Shown one piece after another: positions 38,556 through 46,984 of a stretch of 64,000 nucleotides of DNA. The position numbers were made by a program, and so were the translations under genes. This stretch comes from Gemmatimonadaceae bacterium. GTDB lineage: Bacteria; Gemmatimonadota; Gemmatimonadetes; Gemmatimonadales; Gemmatimonadaceae. The stretch spans positions 124,001 to 188,000 of the forward strand of contig DATNEW010000009.1 in NCBI GenBank assembly GCA_035606695.1. Reading direction: 5' to 3'. Position 1 is the first letter of the stretch, and each line of letters opens with the position of its first letter. Below the pieces are notes generated by a model that saw only the letters and a list, made by a program, of their open reading frames with translations, was not told the origin of the DNA and made no database searches.

Positions 38556-39023
38556 CTACTTGGTCATCACCACCTGAATCACGCCATTCAGATTCCCGGT
38601 CCCGAACCGCGCCTGGGCCTCGGAGGCCGAGTAGAACTTGAGCGCCACGGCGGTGGAGAGGGCCATGGACTTCAGCATGTCCGTGTTGCCCGCCCGCTGC
38701 GTGTCGATGTAGACCTGAATGTCGTTGCTCGCCTCGTTGGTCAGGCCCGAGCGGCGCCCGATGCTCGACGAATTGCGCGGGTTGAGCCATTCGGGGTGCA
38801 GGCGTTGGACCGCGTCATACAGGTTCGTGACCGTGAGATCGTGCATGTCCTCGGCGAGGATGGTGTTGCGGTCGCGGTGCGGTACGTCGGCGGCCGGGTT
38901 GACCGCGCTCGCACTCTCGCTTGCCGCGCCCGCGCTGCCGCTCGCGCACGCGGTGGTGAATACGGTTGCGGCGGCGCAGGTCAGCAGCAGACGGGTCGCG
39001 CTCGCGGCGTGGTTGAATCGCAT
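38556..39023 (-). CDS. Lipoprotein with TonB-plug-like domain
   Basis: A 155-residue lipoprotein: signal peptide, lipobox F-T-T-A-C (about Cys29), then a small domain with L-Y-D-A-V-Q-R-L-H-P-E-W-L, V-Y-I-D-T-Q and G-N-L-N-G-V-I-Q-V-V-M-T-K. The last segment is like the end of a TonB-receptor plug, but there is no barrel. ATG 39023 follows GGAG; a longer ORF in the same frame starts outside the gene and is not coding. It lies 11 bp downstream of another plug-bearing protein, so the two form an operon. Function unknown; perhaps a surface binding module. Confidence 0.7.
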   Translation of the reverse strand: MRFNHAASATRLLLTCAAATVFTTACASGSAGAASESASAVNPAADVPHRDRNTILAEDMHDLTVTNLYDAVQRLHPEWLNPRNSSSIGRRSGLTNEASNDIQVYIDTQRAGNTDMLKSMALSTAVALKFYSASEAQARFGTGNLNGVIQVVMTK

Positions 39024-39034
39024 TGCGTCTCCGC

Positions 39035-39790
39035 TCAGGGCAGGCCGGGAATTCTCGTCCAGATCACGATCGTGCCGCACGTGTATCGCGCCGGCGATGC
39101 ACCGAATTGCGAGGGCGTCGACGACGGGCCTGAGTATACCTCGACCGCCTCGATGTCGCTCGTCGGGTAGTCGTCGGCGTCGGTGTTGGTCACGCGCCGT
39201 CCGTCGATCCAGTAGTCGGGCGGACAGTCGAATCGCTTCACGCTCGCCGACTGGAAGCGAATGCCGCGGCCGCCGCGGCCGTGCGAGAATTGCAAGTTGG
39301 GCAGCGTGCGCAGCGCGTCGCTCAACTGGCTGGAGTGATGTTGCTCGATGTCCTCGCGCGTGAGGAAGACGCCGCTGCCGCGGGCGCGGCGCTCGTAGAA
39401 TCCCGCGAGCGCGACATAGCGGCGCTCGAGCGCGGCGTCGACCTTCATGGCCTCGAGTACTTCGACGTTCGGCAGCATGGTCACCGACACGCTGTCCTGT
39501 CGCGCCGGGCGAAGCGTGAACTCGAACGTCTGCGGCTCGAAGCCGAGCCGCCGCAGACCGACGGTCACCTTGCCGGGATCGAGGGACGCGAGCTTGAAGA
39601 AGCCAAGGGTGTCGGTGCGGGTCCAGGCGTGGAGCGACTCGATGTTGACGTCCGCGCGCGGGACGGGCTTGCCGGCGCTGTCGCGAATCCATCCCAGGAG
39701 GATGGCACTACGCGACTGTGCCCGCGCCTGGTCCGCGGCGGACAAGGACAGGCACGCGACGCCAACGAGTACCGCGGCGATTCGACGCAT
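39035..39790 (-). CDS. Secreted protein with carboxypeptidase-regulatory-like and plug domains, no barrel
   Basis: A 251-residue exported protein. It has a signal peptide (V-L-V-G-V-A-C-L-S-L-S-A), then an Ig-like carboxypeptidase regulatory domain (about 30-110; G-W-I-R-D-S-A-G-K-P-V-P-R-A-D-V), then a plug-like domain (about 150-250) with W-I-D-G-R-R and I-E-A-V-E-V-Y-S-G. It looks like the front of a SusC/TonB receptor without the transmembrane barrel. It could be a truncated receptor or a dedicated binding protein; intact start and downstream partner favour the latter. A GTG at 39802 is an alternative start. Confidence 0.7.
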   Translation of the reverse strand: MRRIAAVLVGVACLSLSAADQARAQSRSAILLGWIRDSAGKPVPRADVNIESLHAWTRTDTLGFFKLASLDPGKVTVGLRRLGFEPQTFEFTLRPARQDSVSVTMLPNVEVLEAMKVDAALERRYVALAGFYERRARGSGVFLTREDIEQHHSSQLSDALRTLPNLQFSHGRGGRGIRFQSASVKRFDCPPDYWIDGRRVTNTDADDYPTSDIEAVEVYSGPSSTPSQFGASPARYTCGTIVIWTRIPGLP

Positions 39791-40026
39791 GGCGCGAAGC
39801 ACAGGCGGCTAGGTGGGGGTGGGTGGGAGTGCCGGGAGCGGGAAACGCCCTGAAAACACCTTCGAAACGCGCTAACACATTGCAGGCCGCGCCGCGGTCC
39901 GGCAAGAGACAGTCGGAGAGCGGCCTCGTTCGGGATATGAAGGGAATCCGGGCCGGGACGGTTCCCTCGCATCGTGCACGATGCTTGCGCAGCCTTTCGC
40001 GAACCTCGACCGGAACGCGAAGACGC

Positions 40027-40743
40027 ATGTACGACGCATCATTTGATGGCACGGGAACGAAGGGACGCTGGTTGTGGATCATTCGGCTGGCGGCGGTACT
40101 GGCCGTCGTCATAGCGGGCTCGGCGGACGCCCAAATGCCCGGCACGCCCATTCTCCAGAACGCCTGGGCGACGCCGGGTGTCGTCGGGGCGATCGACATA
40201 GGCGGCGGGTCTGACGGGTCCGTCTATGCGGCGGCCGCTTCGTGGACGCCGGGTTCTGGCCGTTTCGAGGTCAGCGGCGGCGCCGGGTTCGCGAGCCACA
40301 CCGGCGGAAGCTCCGGTGGGGTGTACGGCGCGCGTGTCGCACTGCCGCTGGGCGGTGCCTCGGGCTCGTTCGGCTTTGGCGCGTTTGCCGGGATCGGCGG
40401 CGGTGGCTCGGTCAAGCGAACGACCGCGACGACGGCCGGCACCATCGACTCGACTTCCAGCTCGACGCAGATTCCAGTGGGAGCGGCGGTGGGGTGGCGG
40501 CACGCCATTGGATCGGCGCGCGGGTTTTCGATATTCGGCACGCCGTCGTACGTTTTCGAGACGGGCGGCGGCAGCGGCAACAAGGGCCTGTTCCGGGTTG
40601 GCGTTGGCGCCGACTTCGGCATCACCAGCTCGCTTGGTGCGACGGTCGGCGGTGAGTTTGGCGCGACGCGCGCGCGGGGCTTGGGTGGACCCAGCGGATC
40701 TCTTTTCGGCGTTGGCGTGTCGTACGCGTTCGGCAAGCGGTAG
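40027..40743 (+). CDS. Putative small outer membrane beta-barrel protein
   Basis: A 238-residue protein with a signal peptide ending A-D-A-Q (about residue 35). Then come alternating Gly/aromatic strands (F-G-F-G-A-F-A-G, F-R-V-G-V-G-A-D-F-G, L-F-G-V-G-V-S-Y-A-F) typical of an 8-stranded outer membrane barrel. The C-terminal Y-A-F-G-K-R is close to the usual aromatic end. No ribosome site is obvious and the start is uncertain. No enzymatic motif. Confidence 0.6.
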   Translation: MYDASFDGTGTKGRWLWIIRLAAVLAVVIAGSADAQMPGTPILQNAWATPGVVGAIDIGGGSDGSVYAAAASWTPGSGRFEVSGGAGFASHTGGSSGGVYGARVALPLGGASGSFGFGAFAGIGGGGSVKRTTATTAGTIDSTSSSTQIPVGAAVGWRHAIGSARGFSIFGTPSYVFETGGGSGNKGLFRVGVGADFGITSSLGATVGGEFGATRARGLGGPSGSLFGVGVSYAFGKR

Positions 40744-40825
40744 ATGGCTTGTGAATTGCCCCTTCATGGCCTGATGGCGCGCGACCTGTCTCGCGCCGCA
40801 TCCCCGGAGCACCTAGGGCTGTATC

Positions 40826-41227
40826 ATGAGCAATGCAGACTTGCCGCCGATTCTGGTGGTCGACGATAATCACGACAACGCCGAGATCATCAGGCAGTAC
40901 CTGGAAATTCGCGGGTACCCGATCACGGTGGCCCACAACGGGGACGAAGCGCTCGCGCTGTTCGAGACGGTTCGGCCCGCTCTCGTGCTGCTCGACGTCA
41001 TGATGCCGGGACGCGACGGTTGGGAGGTTTGCCGCATCATGAAACAGCATCCAACGCTCGGCCGCACGGTGCGCGTGGTGATGGTGACCGCGCTCGACGA
41101 ATGGCAGGACAAGCGCGAGGCGTTGCAGATCGGCGCTGATGATTACGTCGAGAAGCCGTTCGATCTGCCGACGCTGGCCACCACGGTCGAGCGCAATCTG
41201 GCGATGCAGCGCGCCAAGGCTTCGTGA
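40826..41227 (+). CDS. Single-domain response regulator
   Basis: A 133-residue CheY-type receiver. It has Asp13/Asp14, phospho-acceptor Asp57 (L-L-D-V-M-M-P-G), Thr88 and Lys110 (V-E-K-P-F). No output domain. It ends 1 bp before the GGDEF/EAL gene and is probably co-transcribed, so it may control that enzyme. The cognate histidine kinase is not nearby. Confidence 0.92.
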   Translation: MSNADLPPILVVDDNHDNAEIIRQYLEIRGYPITVAHNGDEALALFETVRPALVLLDVMMPGRDGWEVCRIMKQHPTLGRTVRVVMVTALDEWQDKREALQIGADDYVEKPFDLPTLATTVERNLAMQRAKAS

Positions 41228-41228
41228 T

Positions 41229-42893
41229 TTGAGCGATTCGCGGCTGCTCACCGATTCCACCGATACCTCCGTCACGGACGCGGTCAGTCGCCTGGAGGGA
41301 TGGGAGGTGGAGCGCGTGTCGTCGGGCGAGCTGCCGAACGCCGTGGCCGCACGGTCTGGAGTGCGCGCCATGCTCATCACGTCCGCCGATCCGACCGTGC
41401 TGCGTCACGCGATCGAGCGGGCGCATAGCTGCGGCATTCCGGTCGTCGTCGGCTGCGCGGACGACACCGCGCGCCGCCGCGCCGTCGAGCTGCACGTCGA
41501 GGAGTGGTTTCGCTGTCCCGCCGATGCCGAGGAAGTCGCGCAGCGCATCCGCGCGGCGGTCGCACGCGGCACGGCGCATCGCGCGGCCACCAACGACCGC
41601 GTCGAGCGCGTCGAGTACGAGGAGATGCTTCACGATTCGCTCACCGGGCTGCCGACGCTGCCGGTGATGATCGAACGGTCGCGCAACCTGTTCAAGGAGC
41701 GCGGCGAGCTCGTGGTGCTGTATCTCAACTTCGTGCGCTACTCGAAGATCGAAGAGATCTACGGCTGGGAGAAGCTCGATGCGGTGCTCGAGACGACCGC
41801 GGCGGCGGTGCGCGAGTTCCTCGACGACACGTCGATGAGCACGTCGCGCGTGATGGTGAGCTTCACCAACGACGACGACTTCATTTTCTTTCACGTACCC
41901 GCCGCCGGCGTCGCCGCGGCGACGGAGAACGAGATCACCGATCTCGTGGCGCGGCTGCAGCGGCACGTCGGCGGGCGCATCGAGGCGCAGCACGGCGAAG
42001 ACATCGCCGCGCTGTTCGACATCTACGTCGGGCGTGCGCACGTGTACTACAATCCGAAGATTCGCCTCGAGCGCCTGATCTATCGCGGCATTCGCGAAGC
42101 CGCCAACGCGGCGCGGTCGATCGAGGAGCGCGAGCGTGCGCGGCGCGTGGCCGATCTGCGGTCCAGCCTGCGCGATCGCGGCGTGTACGTCGACTATCAT
42201 CCGATCGTCGTCACCGATACGAAAGAGATCTTCGGCTACGAGGCGCTCGCGCGCGGCGTCATGCGCAGCCTGCGGAGTCCCGAAGTGATGTTCGACGTCG
42301 CGGCGGAAGCCGATCTCGTCTGGGAATTGAGCCGGCTGTGCCGCGCGCGCGCGATCGAGGGGATGTCGTCGCGCCTGCGCGGCGACGAGCTGCTGTTCCT
42401 CAACGTCGATCCGCACGACTTTAGCGATCCGGCATTCAACGAGTCTGAAGTCGAGCATCCGGAGCGCGTGGTCATCGAGATCACCGAGCGCACCGCGATC
42501 AAGGACTATCCCAAGTTTCGCGAACGGCTGCAGAAGTTTCGCGAGCGCGGCTTCCGATTCGCCGTCGACGACGCGGGTTCGGGCTATGCGGGGCTGGGCT
42601 CGATCGCCAACCTCGAGCCGGACTTCATCAAGCTCGATATCTCGCTCATCAACGCGATCGACACGAATTTCATCAAGCAGAACCTGGTCGAAACGATGGT
42701 TCGCTTCGCGAACGACCATGGCGCCAAAGTGATCGCCGAAGGCGTCGAGCGCGCCGAGGAGTTCGAGACCGTCAAGCAGCTCGGCGTCCATCTGGTGCAG
42801 GGATTCTTCCTCCACCGGCCGAGTCACCTGCCGCTCAGCGCGCTCAAGCGAGAGAAAGCGGAGCCGGTGGAGAAAGTCGAGAAAGTGGGGTAG
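41229..42893 (+). CDS. Degenerate GGDEF plus EAL cyclic-di-GMP phosphodiesterase
   Basis: About 554 residues, taking the TTG directly after the receiver gene as start; the first ATG is 47 codons inside. Residues about 1-120 resemble a receiver-like domain. Residues about 125-290 are a GGDEF fold (H-D-S-L-T-G-L-P-T-L) whose signature is F-T-N-D-D-D-F, so cyclase activity is unlikely. The EAL domain keeps the catalytic set: E-A-L, L-N-V-D-P, E-I-T-E-R, D-D-A-G-S-G-Y, I-K-L-D, A-E-G-V-E and V-Q-G-F-F. It should hydrolyse c-di-GMP. The ORF extends further upstream only by overlapping the receiver gene. Confidence 0.85.
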   Translation: MSDSRLLTDSTDTSVTDAVSRLEGWEVERVSSGELPNAVAARSGVRAMLITSADPTVLRHAIERAHSCGIPVVVGCADDTARRRAVELHVEEWFRCPADAEEVAQRIRAAVARGTAHRAATNDRVERVEYEEMLHDSLTGLPTLPVMIERSRNLFKERGELVVLYLNFVRYSKIEEIYGWEKLDAVLETTAAAVREFLDDTSMSTSRVMVSFTNDDDFIFFHVPAAGVAAATENEITDLVARLQRHVGGRIEAQHGEDIAALFDIYVGRAHVYYNPKIRLERLIYRGIREAANAARSIEERERARRVADLRSSLRDRGVYVDYHPIVVTDTKEIFGYEALARGVMRSLRSPEVMFDVAAEADLVWELSRLCRARAIEGMSSRLRGDELLFLNVDPHDFSDPAFNESEVEHPERVVIEITERTAIKDYPKFRERLQKFRERGFRFAVDDAGSGYAGLGSIANLEPDFIKLDISLINAIDTNFIKQNLVETMVRFANDHGAKVIAEGVERAEEFETVKQLGVHLVQGFFLHRPSHLPLSALKREKAEPVEKVEKVG

Positions 42894-42910
42894 TCGGGCA
42901 AAACGGCATC

Positions 42911-43189
42911 CCACGGACGAACGTCGGACAACGGCGGATCGGCACGGAGACGGCGTGAACTGCCGTTGACGGCAGTTTAAATACTTCTTTAGGAAACCCC
43001 TCAGGACGCTCGAACCCGGGAGCGTCCAGAGGGTGTTCATAAAAGAACCGAAGTCTTTTTTGACGAAACCCTCGGGACGTTGCGATCACCAAACATCCCG
43101 AGGGTTTCGTCAAAAGTCACCGAACTGCCGTCAACGGCAGCTCACGCCGTCTCCGTGCCTGGCCGCTGTTGTCCGAAGTTCGTCCGTGG
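42911..43189. repeat. Nested inverted-repeat element B (279 bp)
   Basis: Terminal arms 42911-42977 and 43123-43189 (67 bp) match at 61 positions. Internal hairpins are 42993-43038 and 43061-43112, the latter with a perfect 17-bp stem. It is homologous to element A in reverse orientation, including the linker between the hairpins. It begins 17 bp after a plus-strand stop and ends 25 bp before a minus-strand stop. Confidence 0.85.
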
Positions 43190-43214
43190 TAACGCGGAAC
43201 TCTCCGCCGAGACG

Positions 43215-44483
43215 CTATCGTAATAGCCGATCAACGAGCTCGAACGATCGCTCCGCCGCGCCGATTCCACTTCGTACGAGCGCGCGTGCATAGTCACCGG
43301 CTTCGCGCCGCGACACCACATCGCCGAGCCACTGGCGCAGGCGCTTGGCCAGATCCGATTCGTCGCTCACGGCCGCGCCGCCGCCGCGTTGCGCCAGCAA
43401 CGATGCATCGCGGCTGTTCTCGTGCTTCGGGCCGAACAACACCGGCGTGCCGAACGCCGCGGGCTCGAGCACCGAATGCAAACCCGCCGCATGAAATCCG
43501 CCGCCGACGAACGCGACGTCGGCCAGCGCATAGAGCTCGCCGAGCACACCGACGCGGTCGACAACGACGACGTCGGCCGTGGTGTGATGCGACTCATCGA
43601 GCCGCGCGACCGACAAGTTTGCGCGCTGCGCCCACGCCACGATGGGCGCCACGTGATCGTGCGTCGGCTCGTGTGGCGCGATGATGAGCCGAGCATCGAC
43701 GGTGCGGCGCGCGGTCTCGAACGCGGGGAAGAGAGCCGCTTCGTCCGCCGGCCACGTCGATCCCGCAACGAGCGTCGGCCGAGGGTCGCGCAGGCGCTCG
43801 AGCATCGGGCTCGCGCGGTCGATGCCTTGCGCACGCAGCCACACTTGATCGTAGCGCGTGTCGCCGGTAACGACGATTGCACGCGGCGCGACGCCAAGCT
43901 CCACGAGCCGGTCGGCGTCGGCGCCGTCGATCGCGCCGACGACCTCGAGCGAGGCGTACGCTTCGCTGAGCAACGCCGCGGCCGTACGTGACCGACGCGA
44001 CGAGCCGCGCGAGAGGGTCGCGCTGACGAGTCCCAGGCGAACACCGCGCGCCTTCGCTTCGCGAGTGATGATGGGCCATACATCGAGCTTCGAGAACACG
44101 AGCGCCGTCGGCGCAAGCGTGTCGAGGGCCACGCGCGCATCGCCCGGTGTGTCGAAGGGGAGATAGTCGCGGAAGTCGACATCGAGCCCGCGCGCGAATC
44201 CGACGGCACTGGGCGAGAAATGCGTGTACGCGAGCTGGACATCCGGCCGCCGCGCGCGCGTGAGTTCGAGAATCGGCCGGGCTTGCAGTCCTTCACCGAC
44301 CGACGGCGCGTGCATCCAGAGCAGAGAACGCGATCGGTCCCGATAGTCGGCGGCCCATTCGCGATAGCGGCGGCGAATGCCTCGCCGCGCACGCAACGCC
44401 CGAAGCAGCTTGGACTCGCTTTCCGGCGCGACCACCGCGGCACCGCGCGCGATTTGCGCCAGCGCGCGGTAGCCAAGCTGCAT
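43215..44483 (-). CDS. waaA: 3-deoxy-D-manno-octulosonic acid (Kdo) transferase
   Basis: A 422-residue GT-B enzyme that adds Kdo to lipid IVA at the inner membrane. Diagnostic segments: W-M-H-A-P-S-V-G-E-G, Y-T-H-F-S-P-S, F-S-K-L-D-V-W-P (Kdo transferase signature), A-G-S-T-W-P-A-D-E, I-I-A-P-H-E-P and F-V-G-G-G-F. Start ATG 44483 matches the N-terminal helix of other WaaA proteins; a GTG 12 bp upstream is possible. Implies a lipopolysaccharide-type outer membrane. Downstream of the DsbA-like gene. Confidence 0.92.
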   Translation of the reverse strand: MQLGYRALAQIARGAAVVAPESESKLLRALRARRGIRRRYREWAADYRDRSRSLLWMHAPSVGEGLQARPILELTRARRPDVQLAYTHFSPSAVGFARGLDVDFRDYLPFDTPGDARVALDTLAPTALVFSKLDVWPIITREAKARGVRLGLVSATLSRGSSRRSRTAAALLSEAYASLEVVGAIDGADADRLVELGVAPRAIVVTGDTRYDQVWLRAQGIDRASPMLERLRDPRPTLVAGSTWPADEAALFPAFETARRTVDARLIIAPHEPTHDHVAPIVAWAQRANLSVARLDESHHTTADVVVVDRVGVLGELYALADVAFVGGGFHAAGLHSVLEPAAFGTPVLFGPKHENSRDASLLAQRGGGAAVSDESDLAKRLRQWLGDVVSRREAGDYARALVRSGIGAAERSFELVDRLLR

Positions 44484-44500
44484 GGGAAACCGCACGCGCG

Positions 44501-45220
44501 TTACGGCTTGGCCTTCGCCTTGAGTGCCGCCTCGATTGCCCCGCGCACGTCCGCCGCCACGCCGGCGGACAGGCCCTGGTCGTTCGTGAGCATCTTGCCG
44601 TCGACGAAGAACGTCGGCGTCGAGTTCACACCCGCGTTGTGCAGCTTGTCGTGATCGGCCTGGATGAGCGGCAGCGTCGCGTGCTTCGCCATGCAGCTGC
44701 GCCACTGCGCCATGTCGACTCCTGTTCCCGCGATCACGCTGTCGAGCTTCGCGATGGGCTTGGGCATCGACTCCCACTGCGGCTGGCTGGCGAACAACGC
44801 GTCGTGCGCCGGCCAGAACTTGTTTTGTACCGAGGCGCACATCGCCGCCTCGGCGGCGGGAATGGCGTTCGGATGAATGCTGAGCGGCATGTTCACGAAC
44901 GCCAATCGGATTTTTCCTTTTTGCGCGTAGTCGCGCATCAACGGAAGGAACGACGCGTCGTGCCACTCCTTGCAGTACGGGCACTGGAAGTCGCTGGCCA
45001 TGAGCACCCAGACGGTTGCCGACGGATCGCCGGCGATGCGGCCGCGGTCGGCGAGATCGGTGATGCTGTCGTGCGGCATCGTGCTCGAGGCGAGCGAGCC
45101 GTCGGCGCTGGCACTTTGCCGCGCGCCGGCTGTGTCGGTGGTGCGCGGCGTGGCCGCGGGGCGAGAGCAGGCCACGAGGAACGCGCAGGCGGCGAGCGAT
45201 CGAAGCAGAATAGAAGGCAT
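44501..45220 (-). CDS. DsbA-like thiol oxidoreductase, lipoprotein
   Basis: A 239-residue protein with lipobox F-L-V-A-C (Cys16). The thioredoxin/DsbA domain has the active site F-Q-C-P-Y-C-K-E-W and the cis-proline loop S-T-P-T-F-F-V-D-G. It probably forms or isomerises disulfides in exported proteins. The C-P-Y-C motif is shared with DsbA/DsbG-like proteins of the thioredoxin_4 family. ATG 45220 puts the signal peptide at the N-terminus; a longer frame to 45250 is less likely. Confidence 0.88.
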   Translation of the reverse strand: MPSILLRSLAACAFLVACSRPAATPRTTDTAGARQSASADGSLASSTMPHDSITDLADRGRIAGDPSATVWVLMASDFQCPYCKEWHDASFLPLMRDYAQKGKIRLAFVNMPLSIHPNAIPAAEAAMCASVQNKFWPAHDALFASQPQWESMPKPIAKLDSVIAGTGVDMAQWRSCMAKHATLPLIQADHDKLHNAGVNSTPTFFVDGKMLTNDQGLSAGVAADVRGAIEAALKAKAKP

Positions 45221-45416
45221 AAGGCGGGGTGGGTCGGGCGGCATCGGCACGGTGCCGAACGAACGTACGATCGATGAAAGCTACGCGGTGGGTCGATGGC
45301 TCACAAACCCTTTCGCCACAACGGTGTGCGACATGGAAGACGCAGGGCCGTACAAGGCATACGTCTTGCACCCCCGCGAACGTGCGGTGACCTCTCGCTC
45401 TCGAGAGTGATTCATC

Positions 45417-46073
45417 GTGCCACTTGAACTCGACGACATGGGAACGACGCTTGGCTGGTATGGACATGGAGGACCGATCATGCTGCTGATCCTCCTCGTT
45501 GGTATCGCCGGCCTCGCGGTGCTCCTCGAACGCTTGTACGTCATCGTCCTGCGCTCGAAGAACAACGGGCGGCCCTTCATCGAGCGCATCATTCAGCTCG
45601 TGCGCTCCGGCAAGATCGACGAAGCGATCAAGCAGTGCGCGGCATCGACGGCGGCGCTTCCCGACATGGGCCTGCTCATTCTGCGGAGCCGCAGCCGAGA
45701 CGAAGCCGATCTGCAAAACGTCGCGAGCGCGGCCGCGCTGCACGTACTGCCCAAGCTGACGCGCCGCATTCACTATCTGCCGACGTTCTCGATCGTCGCC
45801 GCGCTGCTGGGCGTGCTCGGTACCGTGCGCGGCATTCATGACACGTTTCTCTCGCAGGCCGGCGTCGTCGCGGGTGAGAAATCGATCTGGCTCGGACTCG
45901 CCGGGTCGCTCACGCCGACCGCGTTCGGCCTGTCCGTCGCGATCGTGCTGCTGCTTGGCCGCGAGTATCTCGTGGGCCAGTCCGAGTTCATCACCGAGCA
46001 CATTCACGAATTCTCGGCACGCTTGATCAACGCGTTGATCGATCGCCCCGACGTGCGCCTGGGTCATCGCTGA
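45417..46073 (+). CDS. MotA/TolQ/ExbB-family proton channel protein
   Basis: A 218-residue inner-membrane protein with helices at about 20-42, 123-146 and 158-182, the ExbB/TolQ topology. The second helix region contains G-V-L-G-T-V-R-G-I and the third L-T-P-T-A-F-G-L-S-V-A-I, matching the channel-lining motifs. It would supply proton-motive energy to TonB receptors such as the SusC-like one. No ExbD or TonB gene is adjacent. GTG start; an ATG 21 bp later is possible. Confidence 0.82.
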   Translation: MPLELDDMGTTLGWYGHGGPIMLLILLVGIAGLAVLLERLYVIVLRSKNNGRPFIERIIQLVRSGKIDEAIKQCAASTAALPDMGLLILRSRSRDEADLQNVASAAALHVLPKLTRRIHYLPTFSIVAALLGVLGTVRGIHDTFLSQAGVVAGEKSIWLGLAGSLTPTAFGLSVAIVLLLGREYLVGQSEFITEHIHEFSARLINALIDRPDVRLGHR

Positions 46074-46110
46074 CTACCGTTGGTGGGCCGGTGCGCGTAG
46101 CCTTCACCTC

Positions 46111-46950
46111 GTGATACGTCGCGCGCTCGCGCTCCTCTTCCTCGGCGTTCTGTCGCTGGCGGCCCAGGCTCCGCAAGTCCCCGCGGCGCCCGTCGGCTAC
46201 GTCAACGACTTCGCGAAGGTCATCACCGCCGACAAGGTGGCGGCGATCACGCGCATCATCGACGACGTGCGCGCCAAGTCGGGCGGCGAGATCGTCGTGC
46301 TGACGCTGCCCGATCTGGGCGGCCGGCCCATCGAAGACGTCGCGCTGAACACCGCGCGCCAATGGAAGATCGGCCGCAAGGGTCAGCCCGGCGATCCGGC
46401 GCGGAACACGGGTGTGTTGATCCTCGTCGTGCCGAAGCAAACGAGCAGCGACGGCCAAGGGCACTCTCGCATCGAAGTCGGCAACGGCGCCGAAGGTTTC
46501 CTGACCGATGCGACGTCCGGCCAGATTCAGGACGAAGCCATCCCGTTCTTCGCGCAAGGCGACTACGGCAGCGGCATCGAGTTGATGACGCTGCGCGTCG
46601 CACAGCGATTCGCCGGCGAATTCCACTTCGCGCTCGATACCACGCTGCAGGCGCCGAGTGCGGAGCCTCTGCCGCCGGTGAGCGGCGGCCGCGCGATGCG
46701 CGGCGGCGGCATTCCGCCGTTCGTGTGGATGATTCTCTTGTTCGTGATTCTTTCGTTGTTGAACGGCGGCCGGCGCGGGCGTCGCGGTTGTGGTGGATGT
46801 ATCCCGATTTTCTTTCCGTTCGGCGGGGGCGGCGGTGGTTGGGGCGGAGGAGGATTCGGCGGCGGCGGTGGATTTGGCGGTGGTGGCGGGTTCGGTGGTT
46901 TCGGCGGCGGCGGCGGTTTCAGCGGCGGCGGATCGAGCAGATCGTGGTGA
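46111..46950 (+). CDS. TPM-domain (YgcG/Psb32-like) membrane protein with Gly-rich tail
   Basis: A 279-residue exported protein. Residues 1-22 are a signal peptide; residues about 28-150 are a TPM domain (Y-V-N-D-F-A-K-V-I, R-N-T-G-V-L-I-L-V, R-I-E-V-G-N-G-A-E-G). A hydrophobic helix follows at about 205-220, then an almost pure Gly/Phe/Trp tail ending G-G-S-S-R-S-W. TPM genes commonly sit beside lemA, as here (one gene apart). Function is not established. GTG start. Confidence 0.85.
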   Translation: MIRRALALLFLGVLSLAAQAPQVPAAPVGYVNDFAKVITADKVAAITRIIDDVRAKSGGEIVVLTLPDLGGRPIEDVALNTARQWKIGRKGQPGDPARNTGVLILVVPKQTSSDGQGHSRIEVGNGAEGFLTDATSGQIQDEAIPFFAQGDYGSGIELMTLRVAQRFAGEFHFALDTTLQAPSAEPLPPVSGGRAMRGGGIPPFVWMILLFVILSLLNGGRRGRRGCGGCIPIFFPFGGGGGGWGGGGFGGGGGFGGGGGFGGFGGGGGFSGGGSSRSW

Positions 46951-46984
46951 GTCCTGGCGATGATGAGAGAACGATAGAGGCCCC

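Noticed and set aside
43215-46067. A single 950-aa minus-strand reading frame
   Set aside because: Only its last 422 codons (waaA) make sense; the upstream part is antisense to the ExbB-like gene and overlaps the DsbA-like gene in another frame. GC-rich DNA leaves long open shadow frames.
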